Shown here in pieces: positions 21,892 to 33,353 of a stretch of DNA of 64,000 bases. Below the pieces are notes generated by a model that had not been told where the DNA came from, made no database searches, and saw nothing but the letters and a program-made list of their open reading frames with translations. The stretch covers positions 62,001 through 126,000 of the forward strand of contig NJPS01000074.1 of assembly GCA_002946415.1 (NCBI GenBank). Direction: 5' to 3'. Position 1 is the stretch's first letter, and each line of letters begins with the position of its first letter. The translations under genes and the position numbers were made by a program. Origin of the DNA: Rutstroemia sp. NJR-2017a BVV2 (lineage: Eukaryota > Ascomycota > Leotiomycetes > Helotiales > Rutstroemiaceae).

Positions 21892-23575
21892 AATGCTTGA
21901 TTGATGCGTGAATAACAACGCAGATTATGTTTACTGATAAAGAAGTTGCAATTCAGTGTCGAGAGGGACAATACAGTAAAGAGGAACTTGATTTACTCCT
22001 TCATCCATTTAAGATGGTTCGAATGCCGAGTTATATCCTTCAGATATTATATTCACGTATGTGGACATCTAGAGGGTTGTAGGCTCGTTGAACTTTTAAG
22101 CTGCCGTTTGTTTCTTTTGATATGTGAAACAGAGAGACGCCAATCCGATTACACTCTGCACGTTCGTACATATATATACGTGTATATATGTCTGTACGTT
22201 GGCGATCTGAGATTTTTCTGATGACGTGACGCGATGCCAACAGCTGAGTTAACAACGAAATGTTAAGCTCACATCAGAATCTTATGTCGAGGTTGAGGTC
22301 GCTGGGTTGGCAGGATTGGATTGCTTGGTGCTTCAACAAATAGACGAAAAAATGGCTTCCGACGGCCTATATTTGAAGGTTTGAATTAACCTCAACTGAT
22401 GTCACGAAAATGAGACTGCTCATCATAAGTTACTGAGTATCACATGTAAATAATAATATTTATTCTCAGTTTCGTAATGGTGGGTCTCGGATCAGTATCT
22501 GAGTATCGACGAGGTTGCTCCAGGCTCGGTTCAGCGTTTGCTCTATGGCGCCGTCTATATCCCTGACTTTCTTTCATTATGCCCTTAGTTCGTTAATTGA
22601 AAATTTAGGCTTTTCAGTTTTAGTATTATCAGGATAATACCGCAGGGTTGTATTAAACAGCGTCCGATATTCATCAAGTGCTATAGTATAGTAAGCATAT
22701 TTAATATCTATATAGGTTTATCAGTATTATACGAGATTGTCAATATTTGGTAAGCTATAACTTATATAGACTAAGCGCAATATAGTGAAAACCAAACTTT
22801 TCGGCTAGGGTCCATCTACCGAAGTAATTGATCAAAGTGCTTCCTTAGCCTTCGGTCTCTGGTATACCAAGACTGCTGATGGTATCGAAGAAACCTATAG
22901 CTTCGACCTAGTATATCGATTCCCGAGCCTCACTATAGGGCCTCTGCTTCTATTAGTAAGGAAACTATTACTATCCAGCGGGGATATTCTTCTAGCCCGG
23001 GTCGACAGATACTCGCCCTCGACCCATTCATACCATTTTTTGCACTTCCTAAATATATAGCTGTAAGAGTAATCCTAGTAGCTCTCATAGAGCTTTGGAA
23101 AGTCCTGTATATCTCTCGGCTGGATAATTCCAATGTCGGTGACGAGCCCGGCCAAGGCGCCGCGGGAAGTAGACGAGCTGCTGCCACTCATTCTGCTGGT
23201 CGTCTCTGCCGGTCTTCAAGAGGTAACGGGTAAGTCTCGTCACGTTTAACGGAATATTCTCCTTGTTCGCGGTAGAGGACTGCTATATACCGTCCCAGTA
23301 GATAATGATCATCTTACGAGCGGGCACGAGACTGGAATTCCGAAACCCACCATGGTTAAATCCGAGTACCATTTTTTAATTTGGTTTATTACAGACGCAG
23401 TACAAAGACAGGATAATAGGGTAATAATTATATTGATATTGATAAAGTGCTTCTAGGAGCTATCATGGAAAAACATGGACCTTTGATACTCTCAGTCTCA
23501 AGATATTCTTGGAGTCGAGAGTGAGAGTGCGAAGTCTGCGGTGTTCGAGACTCAGTTGCACTCAGCCCTAGAGAA

Positions 23576-23643
23576 CAGCTGGCTAGTGGCCACTCCCAGT
23601 TTCAGCTCTCAGCTGGCTAATGGCGCCTCCCAGTCTCAGCTCT
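23576..23643 (+). repeat. 34-bp direct duplication
   Basis: Two adjacent 34-bp units, each beginning CAGCTGGCTARTGGC and ending CAGCTCT, differ at about four positions. Found inside the AT-rich relic region. Confidence 0.8.
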
Positions 23644-24201
23644 TAGCTAGATAAATAGAGCTATCTAGCATTGCCCAGTCCAGAAAAGTACCGGAGTTTA
23701 GACGCACCCAGTAACGGCCCGCCTACACTGATATTCAGCCACAGCACATGCTCGGTTACCGCAGACTTAGGTTAGACCCGATCTGTCGTTATTAGGCAAT
23801 AGTCCACATTTCGACCGAGGTGTACCAGCTCCGTTGAACAAACCAGTCCGGGGTCCACGAAATTCCACGATACTCAATTAGCATCTAGCCAAGCTTTACA
23901 GGGCTCCTTTGGATCAAAAAGGTAAGAGAGCAGGTTGCGCACAGATGATAGTTTAGAAGATAGCAATATATGGATATCGGCACCCGGAGGCTCAGGCGGC
24001 CCGACTTTGTTCTAGGCAGAAGTAACTAAGAGTAGTATTTCAATAATTTGTAAATATATACAATTACCGAATTTCAATACCGAATTATAGTTATCAAATT
24101 ATATAAAGGCTATTTTACTAATGTTTTTCATTTATCCTAATATCTCCTCAATAATCAGTACTTCCAAGGTTTGATTAGCAAGAATCTTGCATCGTTACAT
24201 G

Positions 24202-24275
24202 CCAAGTCCAACACCGACTGCCGACCACAAGTCTAATACCAACTGCCGACCCCAAGTCCAATACTAACTGCCGAT
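24202..24275 (+). repeat. 25-bp tandem repeat, three copies
   Basis: Three units of the form CAAGTCYAAYACYRACTGCCGA follow one another with small changes. It lies about 250 bp upstream of the esterase start codon. Confidence 0.8.
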
Positions 24276-24530
24276 TACACAGCTTTTACTCTCTAGCAAA
24301 AAGGATCAACCCTCTTACCCCGGTTACCCCGCATAAACTAACCAGAATAACGCCATGGCTAAATACGGAATCCGTAGCAAAATTTATCCGGATCAAATTA
24401 GGTGTATCCAATTCCAGATCTGCTCGAAAAATTGGGTGCAACAGGAGCGTTGCAAACAGATATATATACAGCAGCCTTGAGCTCTTCTACGACATCAAGG
24501 CAGCTTCTGTTAAGCAAGTCATGTTACACT

Positions 24531-25470
24531 ATGCTTCCAACAAAATCATTCGGCATTTTCACACCTCTGCTGCTTCTTGTGACGACGGCGAGTGGTGCTC
24601 TTGTCTCTGTTCAAAATTGGGGTTCAAATCCGACTGGTCTTCAGATGAACATATACGTACCAAGTAAATTAGCAGCCAAGCCCGCTGTAATCTTTGCTGT
24701 AAGTTGCATGTAATCTGGCAGATATCAAACCAAAACTGATCGCTTCGCAGTTGCACCCATGTGGTGGTAGCGGCCAGCAATACTACCAAACCACTAAATA
24801 TCCTGCGCTCGCTGATCAGAGTGGCTTTATTGTCGTCTATCCTAGTGCACCTCACGACAACAATTGCTGGGATGTGGCTTCAACTAGAAGTTTGACTCAC
24901 GATGGTGGTGGTGACAGCAATGGTCTCGCCAATATGATTAAGTACACCATCTCCAAGTACAATGCCGACCCCACAAAGATTTTCGTCACAGGCAGCTCAT
25001 CTGGGGGTATGATGACCAACGTCATGGCCGCAGTTTACCCTGATCTGGTTGCTGCGACGTCCGTATACTCGGGAGTCCCGGCCGGATGCCTCGCTGGGTC
25101 CCCTGGGTCAAGTCCATCAACTGCCAATCCGGATTGTGCGAACGGCAAAATCACCAAGACATCTGATGCATGGGGTGCACAAGTTAGAGCTATGTACCCT
25201 GGATACAGTGGCACTTATCCCAAGGTGCAGATTTGGCATGGAACAGCTGATTCATTCGTCAACTACTACTACAACTTTGGGGAGCAGATTAAGGAGTGGT
25301 CTGGTCTGTTGGGCGTTAATTATGTGAGGAACAATACCAATGTGCCACAGTCAGGTTATACACAAGAGACATTTGGGGATGGAACGAAACTTGTGGCTTA
25401 CAGCGCTGCTGGAGTCGGACACACTGTTCCTGTTCACGAAACTGTTGACCTCAAGTGGTTCGGTATTTAA
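24531..25470 (+). CDS. Secreted CE1 acetylxylan/feruloyl esterase (PHB-depolymerase-like)
   Basis: Two exons, 24531-24698 and 24751-25470, with a 52-nt GT-AG intron, give 295 residues, the usual size for fungal CE1 acetylxylan esterases. A signal peptide with core TPLLLLVTTASGA is followed by the mature enzyme. The conserved LHPCGGSGQQYY sits right after the splice, the nucleophile is in GSSSGG (Ser about 139), the acid lies in the WHGTADSFV region and the base in GVGHTVP. No carbohydrate-binding module follows. It would remove acetyl (or feruloyl) groups from xylan outside the cell. The start at 24531 was chosen because the signal peptide begins there; the frame is open further upstream without family similarity. 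It is intact although set in decayed DNA. Confidence 0.93.
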
Positions 25471-27580
25471 ATTAGTTTCTAAGAAGATTGAAATTCCAAA
25501 GTCTGCAACTTGATTTTGACAAGAAGAAAATATAACTTATATATTTTACACAATGTTCAAGTAGTGTTTATTAGTCTACTTTGTATTGAATTTGCTATAG
25601 AAGAATTCATCGTCACCAGCGTAGCCGTAGGCGATGCTGTTCACTCCGAAACCACCATATGCAAACGCTCCTCCGTCTCTTGTCGTCTCCTGAGTCTCCT
25701 TCCCACCTTCGGGGTTCGCTTTACGACCTCCAAGGCGCTTTTATGACTGGGGAGGGTAAGCAAAATATCCCCAATTATCTATTTATCTTGTAACGCAGTT
25801 CCAGTTGCATCGCGCTGTATACTCTTACACAACTATCTGAATCCAGTTGTTCTGGAATCATACTTCTTAACAGTTTTTTCTTACCACGTCCCGAGGATAT
25901 CCGTTTGAACTGCTACTCACTCTATTTGATCTGGTTCTGCGTACAAGGACTGCTTGACTGGTACCTTCCAAAAGGCTCTATAATGTGCTATATGGCACCT
26001 GGAACCACAATTAGAAGTTCGGAAGGATTTTCTGCACCTTTCCCACCATCAATTTCAAAAGTTGGCATCACCCGATTGGCACACCTCGTTCCTGGAATGT
26101 CAGGTTCTATTTACAAGTTATTTATGAGCAGATTTGGCATCCTTCTCGATGGTATTTGTCCGCCTACCAGATTCTCTTCTGAGTCTTCTCTCATTGATGC
26201 TCAGGGACTTTGCTAGGTGATAGCCCTTGCAGTGAGCGAGCAAGGCATGATGACTACACCAGTATGGTTGTTGGCTCTTCGCTATTATCGTTTTGGCAAA
26301 GTATTGTCATATGATAACCCGACGAATAATTTTCCTGTGGGTATCTGGTCCAATATCATAAGTCATTTGTTGCAATGTAGGATAACCTCCAACTGACAGA
26401 TTACAACTTGTTGTTCTTGTTTCCACGAAAACTTATAAATAGTGTCATGTGTCTACTCGAGAGCCATGACCTGATCTCAATACCTTATTTTCGCAGCGGA
26501 AGTATCTGAAGCTGGATCGAGGAGTTCGCGGTACCCCAGAAAATCAAAAATCCCCAAGCGGTAATTTGGACAAATGACGATATATCTGACAGAATTAGCT
26601 GGAGTTTTACCATTCTTAGCTGGTCAGAGGTCTTCCGATGGGCACATAAATATTACATTGCAAACAGTCCTCATCGCATGATTGTGCCCGCATCGCAGGT
26701 TGGAGAGATGACGATGAAGACGAGTTGAATATCCCTGAACTCGATGAGAAGTACAATAAATATAAGTATGTAGACGGCAGAGGTAACGGTTTCTGCCAAT
26801 ACCTTGTACCGTTGGAAGTATCGCGTAAGAGACCTACGAGTACTGTTAACCCTACTTACTTAGTGAGTAGATCCTTTAAAATTGACTTGCCACTTATCAG
26901 TACAGCACTTCAGCCGAAAACAATTGTAAAATAATCTGTTGAAATTGATTTCTGAATTCGAGAACATTTCAGGTGTAGGTGAGTGATACTCCAACATGAC
27001 CTGAAAACAACAGAACTTTCAAATCACACTTTAAGGTCACGATATCTAATACTTACACTTCACGCCGCCTTGCTCTGCGAAGAATATCAATGATAGGTCA
27101 AATGATGCCCCATATACATCATAGATAGCTTGCTCGAGAAATTGTTAGCACACCGCTAAAGATATACTATTTATTGAATGTCATCCTCCTCTATTGGAAG
27201 TGTTCTCGAGAGATTCATTGGGAATTGCAGAAGGCGTATATATGATCACAGAATTATCAAGAACATAGTTAGAGCTATAAACAGTGAAAAATTTCTAAGC
27301 TATAGGCCGGCCTAAGCTATACTCTTTTGCTATGCTTTGTTGAAAAGCGCTACTGTATCATAAATCCTTAACCCAAATATAAGAAACAAAAAGCCAAATA
27401 TCCAGCATATATCCTCCCCTCTCTATCCCGACAAGACGTTCTGCTATCCTTGAACTATTATATATGAAACTCAATATAGAAACCACAGTTACAATGAGTC
27501 GTTGGCATATAGCAGGAAACCAGATTGATAACTTAACAAATGCAAGGCGTGTGGAAACTAATTATCCTGGCCATTCTAGC
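25471..27580. other. Gene-poor stretch with possible gene fragments
   Basis: No complete gene in 2.1 kb. A 73-bp segment (26108-26180) is shared with 29538. Around 26515-26720 one frame reads VIWTNDDISDRISWSFTILS and onward to VPASQVGE, which looks protein-like but matches no family I recognise. The rest is AT-rich. Confidence 0.45.
26108..26180 (+). repeat. 73-bp dispersed repeat, copy 1
   Basis: Shares the same length and about 90% of bases with 29538-29610, same orientation. Both are open in one frame (core SRFGILLDGI.PPT), so the source may be a coding part of a transposon. Confidence 0.8.
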
Positions 27581-27961
27581 TTACGAGAGCCAAACGCATC
27601 CAGAATCGCTTGCACCGCAAACAGCCTAAGCATAACGCAATAACTATTAGTAAATGTTTTTGTGCATTTTGATATAAGAAAGAAACAGGATACGAGTGAG
27701 AAAACTTACGACATTCGTCGAAGCTAATGTTGATGGGCATATCCAGAGATCACAAACGCCCTTAGCGGTCTGTTGTAGAGTACTGCAAGGGCACACCACT
27801 TGCCCAACGACCTTGCCATTAGAGCATGAGGGCATTTTGCGCCCGCAGTCAGCACGTGTTTCAAGCCCAGTGTCTTCGGGTAGACGGGCTTCGAGCTGGC
27901 TAGGCAATGCAAGAGCGCTGGTAGCGAGAAGAGCGAGGAATGGGATAGCGAGAAATTGCAT
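27581..27961 (-). CDS. Small secreted cysteine-rich protein (effector-like)
   Basis: Two exons, 27961-27710 and 27625-27581, with an 84-nt GT-AG intron, give 98 residues. The N-terminus MQFLAIPFLALLATSALA is a clear signal peptide, followed by a short charged pro-like stretch and a mature part with eight cysteines spaced C-x6-C-x10-C-x-C-x10-C-x4-C-x11-C-x6-C. The second exon supplies the last two cysteines (VCGASDSGC). Eight cysteines suggest four disulfides and an apoplastic or antimicrobial-type protein. I know no named family with this spacing; it is not an evident hydrophobin, since the paired CC pattern is missing. It is intact within AT-rich, gene-poor DNA, a common setting for fungal effectors. 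Function is inference only. Confidence 0.82.
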
Positions 27962-28487
27962 TGTGGAAGAGTAGTATGTTTAGAGATGTCTATGATTGTG
28001 GATTCGGTTTTGTGTTCTCTGGTATAGATATAGAATAGCGAGTTAATAGTATAGGTTAAGTGGTGATTGAAATGGTTTTGATGTTGATGATGAAGAATAG
28101 AAGCACAGAGATCATACAAGGCTTTATATATTGCATTCTTTCCGTAGTCGTCGTGAAATCCTCTCTGTTGAGGTCTGAAGAATAATGTGAAACAGCCAGC
28201 TAGCCATCTATATAGACCACAATTGTCACTTCTCAGAAGTGGCGTCGCTTTTGAAAATCTCATAGATGGGCTGAGATGAGATCTGGATACTCTCGTATCA
28301 GAGATCCCAAATCTCACAGAACTTGAGCTAGGAAAGTATTAATCGCCGACGGCATCCAATAAGCATAATTGCTATTTCCGTAAGACTTGAGGACTACAGA
28401 CACGACTCGTGACTTGATTGCGATTTACGGGCGTCGGTAGCACAAATACGAAAGTTGGATTAGTGGAGAAGAGTGGCTAAAGGGTTA

Positions 28488-28772
28488 CTCTCCCCTCACA
28501 AGAACAATTGTTATTTGGTGGGTCTGTACCCGCACACACAAAAAGAACCTGATTTGAGTGGCCAAACCCCCTACTATCACCCTTGCCAGTGCCCTGCTCG
28601 ACCCGATTTAGCCCTTGTTCGACCTAATTTAGCTGGATTCAGGGTGTAGGTAGTATTGTTGGTAAAAAGTTCTGTAGCAAACTCTCAAAATCCTACTGAT
28701 TCTACTTGCTGAACACCCTGGTTGTGCTAGAGCCAAGTTCCACATTTAACAATTGTTCTTGGGAGGGGAGAG
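28488..28772. mobile_element. 285-bp MITE with ~25-bp terminal inverted repeats and TA target duplication
   Basis: The left end CTCTCCCCTCACAAGAACAA and the reverse complement of the right end CTCTCCCCTCCCAAGAACAA match with one difference, and the match continues over TTGTT. Both ends are flanked by TA. This is the layout of a Tc1/mariner (or pogo/Fot) non-autonomous element. There is no coding capacity. Confidence 0.85.
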
Positions 28773-29537
28773 TACGAGAATCCACACATTCTTGGCGGGT
28801 TAATATTACTAGATATGGCGCTTACAATATAAGCTTAACAGTCGCTAACTTTTTCATTCTAATATCATTATCAACATGGCCTGGCCTTACACCTAGCTCA
28901 CCCCCAACTTCCGAGAGCTTGGTTCGAGGCGCTTAGTATCTGAAATCTCGGCATACAGGATGTCGCAATATTCCTTCCGAGGTATGTATACAAAGGGAAA
29001 ACTATTCATCCCTCAAAATAAAGATTGTTTGATGCGCTAGACCCAGAATATCAAGATATATCTGATCTGAGTGGTCGGATTCACTATCACCTAGATTAGT
29101 TGATCTACAGACGGTTGATGTAACAGCCTTACCTACCAGACGCAGCGATTTTAATAGCTATACGCCCTTGTCGCTAAACTCTAAGATGGATAGTAGTGGG
29201 GTAATTTTGTTGTAGGTCTCGGACCCTGGCCGAGTCAACCCACTACGCGCTATACCACAGCTCAAGCTGTCTCGGTTCATCCTAAGTGATAATGTTCTCG
29301 GCCTCGTATTCGTCTATTCCTGAGAGATAGATAGACTTTGTTATGGTGCAAACCTCTACTGAAAGGAATCTCACTGGCTTGTCTGGGATTATCAGGAAGT
29401 ATAAGAGGGGGTTCCAGGTTTCGGGCGCTAATTCCTCGTATAAGAGGGGGAGTGGAGGCTAATCGAGCGAGGAGTAAAGCTTCTGCCTCGAGGATCCCAG
29501 TCATAAGGAATAGGAATAAGGAAAAAGATATTAATAG

Positions 29538-29610
29538 TATTTACAAGTTCTTTCTGAGCAGATTTGGCATCCTTCTCGATGGCATTGGTCCGCCTACCAC
29601 ATTCTCCTCT
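29538..29610 (+). repeat. 73-bp dispersed repeat, copy 2
   Basis: Partner of 26108-26180 in the same orientation; flanks differ. Confidence 0.8.
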
Positions 29611-30384
29611 CTACGAACAGGCCCGATTGAGACAGCTTGATTTAGAAATTAGGAGATTCTGGGGCTCAGGTGAAGCCAAAGTGGACGTGTTTGTATTATT
29701 TGGTTGAAATGATTCGTTACTAAGAGATTACAAGAATCTCCTGGTGAGAAATATCAAGACAAGAATCAAGACAAGAAGCAAGACGATCCAGAGTCAATGG
29801 ATGGAACATGCTGAACATTATCCAATAGAAGAGCGACCGATCGAGGTGGCGAGTACTTTCAATAAGTTTATTAGAAAGGACAAGTAAATCACCTGCGAGA
29901 AAACATTATCTATAGGCAGATGGCAGCAGTTCCTAGACTTTTTCTAGTATCCACTCACAATCTGAGTGTATGATAAAAACACGTTGGACGGGTACAGACC
30001 GTGAGATATAGCATGCCAGTGTCAATGGAGGAGGAGATATATCACGTGAGGTAGAACTTGCTCTCCTCCCATAACCATGAACCCTGATGATATGCAACAA
30101 TCTAGAAACGGCGAGGATATATTAATGGCCTCCACTACCCTCGATACGTTGGGGCTGGTGATGCATACAAACCAACACATCCTTGCTTCATCCTTATCTA
30201 CTGGGTACGGCCCATATGATCATTCCAACAGTCCAACTGTTGGGTTCTTTCAACTTCTTTAATTCCATTTCAGAGATATTTTCTGGACTGCCCAATTTCG
30301 CAAGCTCAAACTTCTTACATTTCTTGTTCTATCGATTTTTGTGTCTAAACTCGACCTTTTCTTACTCTAACGAGATCTTCTACC

Positions 30385-31393
30385 CGCCATCAATTCCTAC
30401 GTCGTGAGTGGTTTTGCCCTCATCACCGGAGTATGTTACCACAGCCAGGATATGAAACCCCTCTACTAATCGAACGCGTAGGCTGGCAGCGGCATTGGAA
30501 AGAACTCAGCGTTCTCCTTTGCACAGGCCGGTGCGGCAGGTGTAATGTTTGCGGACATCAACGAGAAAGTGCCCAGGATTCAGCAGTGGAAAGCAAAAAG
30601 TACGCTTCCAACCCGGACTACCGTGCAGTCGCTATTCATGTAGACGTTACAAACGAGACAAGTGTACAAGCTATGGTAGAAACTGCAATCAGAGAGTTCG
30701 GGCGGATCGACTATAACGTCAACAGTGCTGGTGTAAGTCTCCCGTCCAGGAAACGGCCGGCCTCTTATCGCTGATGATTCTGCTTTAGATCGGTACATCC
30801 ACAATGAACGGAATCGCAGAAATTCCTATTGACGAACTCGACAACATACTCAATGTCCATATGAAGGGAACAATGCTCTGTACCCGAGCAGTATCAAAGG
30901 CAAGGTTGCTCCAAGAACCCTCCGAGTTTCAAGGACGTTACAGTACTCGATCTCTCGGCCGTGGCTCCATCGTGAACCTAGGGTCTTTAAACTCGTACGT
31001 CGTTGCTCCTGGAAAGACCTCTTACACTACACTACGGCTAAACATGCGGTGATCGGAATCACGAAAACGGCAGGTAGGTTAAAAGTCCTTCGATTTTATG
31101 CTCACACGCTTACCAATGAATGCTTGCTTATAGCGGTTGACTACGCTGGCCAAGGAATACGCATTAATGCTGTTTGTCAAATCTGGGTTGAAAGCCCTAT
31201 GACTGAGCATGAGGCTCAAGTAAATCCGTATCTGGACCACATCGTCAAGGCAGCTGTTCCATTGAAGAGAATGGCCCAGCCGGACCAAGTCGCTGATAGT
31301 ATCGTTTTCCTTTGTAGTCCTGCTGCGAGCTTCATCACCGGAGTGGGCTTAGTGATTGACGCTGGGACTGCCTTGACTGTGCGTCTGCTTTAG
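30385..31393 (+). pseudogene. Short-chain dehydrogenase/reductase (SDR), frameshifted
   Basis: A classical SDR reads across four exons. ALITG is followed by a GT-AG intron (30431-30481) and AGSGIGKNSAFSFAQ, restoring the TGxxxGIG cofactor loop. FADINEK is followed after a one-base loss (about 30565-30569) by the HVDVTNETSVQ segment, then NSAG with an intron (about 30735-30788), RGSIVNLGSLNSYV carrying the catalytic Ser, and a tyrosine motif destroyed by a 5-bp tandem duplication at 31024-31033. Removing one unit gives YTTAK, the expected YxxxK. The end, RINAVC to VIDAGTA at 31393, follows one more intron (about 31072-31132). No clear start codon was found. The substrate is unknown. Two frameshifts, one in the active site, mean a dead gene unless there is an assembly error. 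Confidence 0.8.
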
Positions 31394-31697
31394 TTATGAT
31401 ATTTGAAAAGACGGAACCACTCAGATGCCAAAGAAAAATATGCTTGGGATATGATGGAGGTATGGCTTTCATTATGGTATGAATCCGAATGATAGGCTTG
31501 AAGTCTACTGGTAATCCTTCATCATATTGTGGTATCAAACGTAAGAATTGTCAAATTCGCGTTATTATCCTAGGATGCAGCGGCTCAACCCGCAAGTATC
31601 TTTTGATCTCACTACGGTAAAAGACGTATCATGCAAAGTTGGTACCAGTTCCAATCATGTTCAAACTACTTCTCGTGCTGAGTTAAATGTTGTTTTC

Positions 31698-33353
31698 TTA
31701 CATAGACCCGGACCTCACCCCCCTAAGCGAGATACTAGCCCTCACTCTCACTCCGTCACCAACGTCATAGTTATCTTGTAGTGTCATATCCGGTGCCTTC
31801 TGCAGATCTTCAAAGGGTATCTCTACGGCGCCAATCTCCGTTTCTTTATCCATGCATACAATCCGCAAATTTCCAGCTGTTACATCTGCGGCAGTGACTG
31901 GAATCCGGAAGTGCTGATCAAAGGTCGGATTGTTGATATCTGTACCCGGCGCATCTGTTTGCACAGCCGTTTGGAAACGGTGTTTGCTCCCCCAAGTCAC
32001 AACAACACTCGGCTTCAAAGTTTCTCGCTGGCCTTTGATGCCGAAAGCACCCGCGATAAGTACGTTGAGGATTCCGCACATGAGACCAGAGCCACTATGA
32101 CTAGACGCCGAGAAGCTGCTGCTATCCTCAGCAGTAAACTGGAAGAACTCGCATGATAGCGCGATTTTGCTATCGCTCTCGGAGCCCTTATGCAGCATTC
32201 CCAGCTCTTGTTTACCGCCAGCCACAAGGATCTCCTTGACGGTGGTGACAGCTACACCGACCTCATCGTCGGAGTTCAGGTCGTGATCTGACACGACAAC
32301 TTTGATGTGTTGGTCAAAATCGGATACCACGAAATCATGAGTCTCGCCCCACGCCGGAGTCGTTGTATTATTCTTAGTCGTCGTCCTCCATGCTGCTTCA
32401 GCGCCAACTTCAATCTCAGCATAGCAATCTGGACTCGCCCTTGTCAACTTAGAAAACAGCTTCTTCGTCTTGGACTGTGACTCCTCGGCAAAACCCCATG
32501 CCTTTTCTGCGGTGATCCGGACGATGCCTAGTGGCTGATGGTACGTCTTAAAATAATCGTTATTTGCGTCGAGTTTGACCAAGATACGGTTTGGCAGGAC
32601 GACCACGCTGTTAATGATACCCATCAGCACCTTTCGAACAGCGTCGTCGATTAGGGACAAGTCAGCGACGTTAGCGGCGCCAGTGAAGTTTAATTTGAGG
32701 TCGGGTGGGTTTATGAAGGATATTTGGGCGGCACCGATCTGACGGAAGACTTAGCACGAGGGAGCTGGAGTACGGCTTGGTGCGTTATGGTGTGCCACTT
32801 ACTAATGGGATGATATTCGTAAGAGGACATAGCAGAATTGAGAGCCTGCCGTTTAGTACAACTTCTTTCACTCCCTGTTGAACAATGAGCCAATGCATTT
32901 AACGTCTGGAGTTGTGTCGATGGCGTGTATATACGTACGACTTTAGGCATCATGTTTCCGTCCAGCTCAATATCGCACTGGCCATTCCAGTCGACATTTA
33001 AGTCGAGCTTGATACCATCGTTAGCAGTCTTTGTGACCTTGACATTGGAAAGCACGATTGGTGTGGCGCCCAGCTCGACCTTGGTGAAATGCAAAGTTGC
33101 AAGCGGGCCAGGGAGCATAGTCTTGAACATAGGCTCAACAATGTCCTTGACCATTTTGCTGCCAGCAACCTGAATGTTGGGCCATAGCTGGGCAACGATG
33201 TCGTTCAGGAAGCCTACTCAAGTATATGGTGAGCCAAATTTCATTGCTTTCTCCTCTACTAGGACGGTAGATGGTATGATTTGGAGTCACTGTCGACATA
33301 CCGGCAGACTCTCCGCCCCCTTCAGTGGTCAGCTTGTTGATGAGTGTTGACAT
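31698..33353 (-). CDS. SMP plus tandem C2 protein (tricalbin/extended-synaptotagmin-like)
   Basis: Four exons, 33353-33302, 33213-32939, 32874-32803 and 32738-31698, join in frame to 479 residues; all introns are GT-AG. After about 18 residues an SMP lipid-transfer domain (about 19-190) begins FLNDIVAQLWPNIQVAGSKM, with LSILLCPLTNIIPLIGAAQI recovered across the last splice. Two C2 domains follow. The first (about 197-310) keeps Asp residues of a Ca2+ site (SDHDLNSDDE); the second (about 345-465) begins CGILNVLIAGAFGIKG. Tricalbins tether the ER to the plasma membrane and move lipids. Here the N-terminal membrane hairpin of that family is absent, so the protein should be soluble or bound only through C2 domains. 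It is a shortened paralogue of the usual tricalbin, intact next to decayed genes. Confidence 0.88.

Larger units (their letters stand above)
21892..24530. other. AT-rich, stop-dense, probably mutated transposon relic and spacer
   Basis: No supportable gene in 2.6 kb. The composition between about 22400 and 24400 is AT-rich with stops in all frames, and short open pieces on the minus strand (for example 22933-23187) resemble no family I know. It includes two small tandem repeats and is consistent with an old C-to-T mutated element. The last 100 bases are the promoter side of the esterase. Confidence 0.5.
27962..30400. other. Gene-free, transposon-rich spacer
   Basis: 2.4 kb without a supportable gene. 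It holds a TA-flanked MITE (28488-28772), the second 73-bp repeat copy (29538-29610) and AT-rich sequence. The stretch around 29340-29520 is open but unlike any family I know. Confidence 0.55.

Noticed and set aside
22550..23190. Copia-type reverse transcriptase on the minus strand
   Set aside because: The sequence is AT-rich with many stops and no YxDD, integrase or LTR pair could be found, so no class is claimed.
27724..28317. 197-codon minus-strand frame overlapping the secreted protein
   Set aside because: It is out of frame with the signal-peptide protein, has no family features and is largely promoter sequence.
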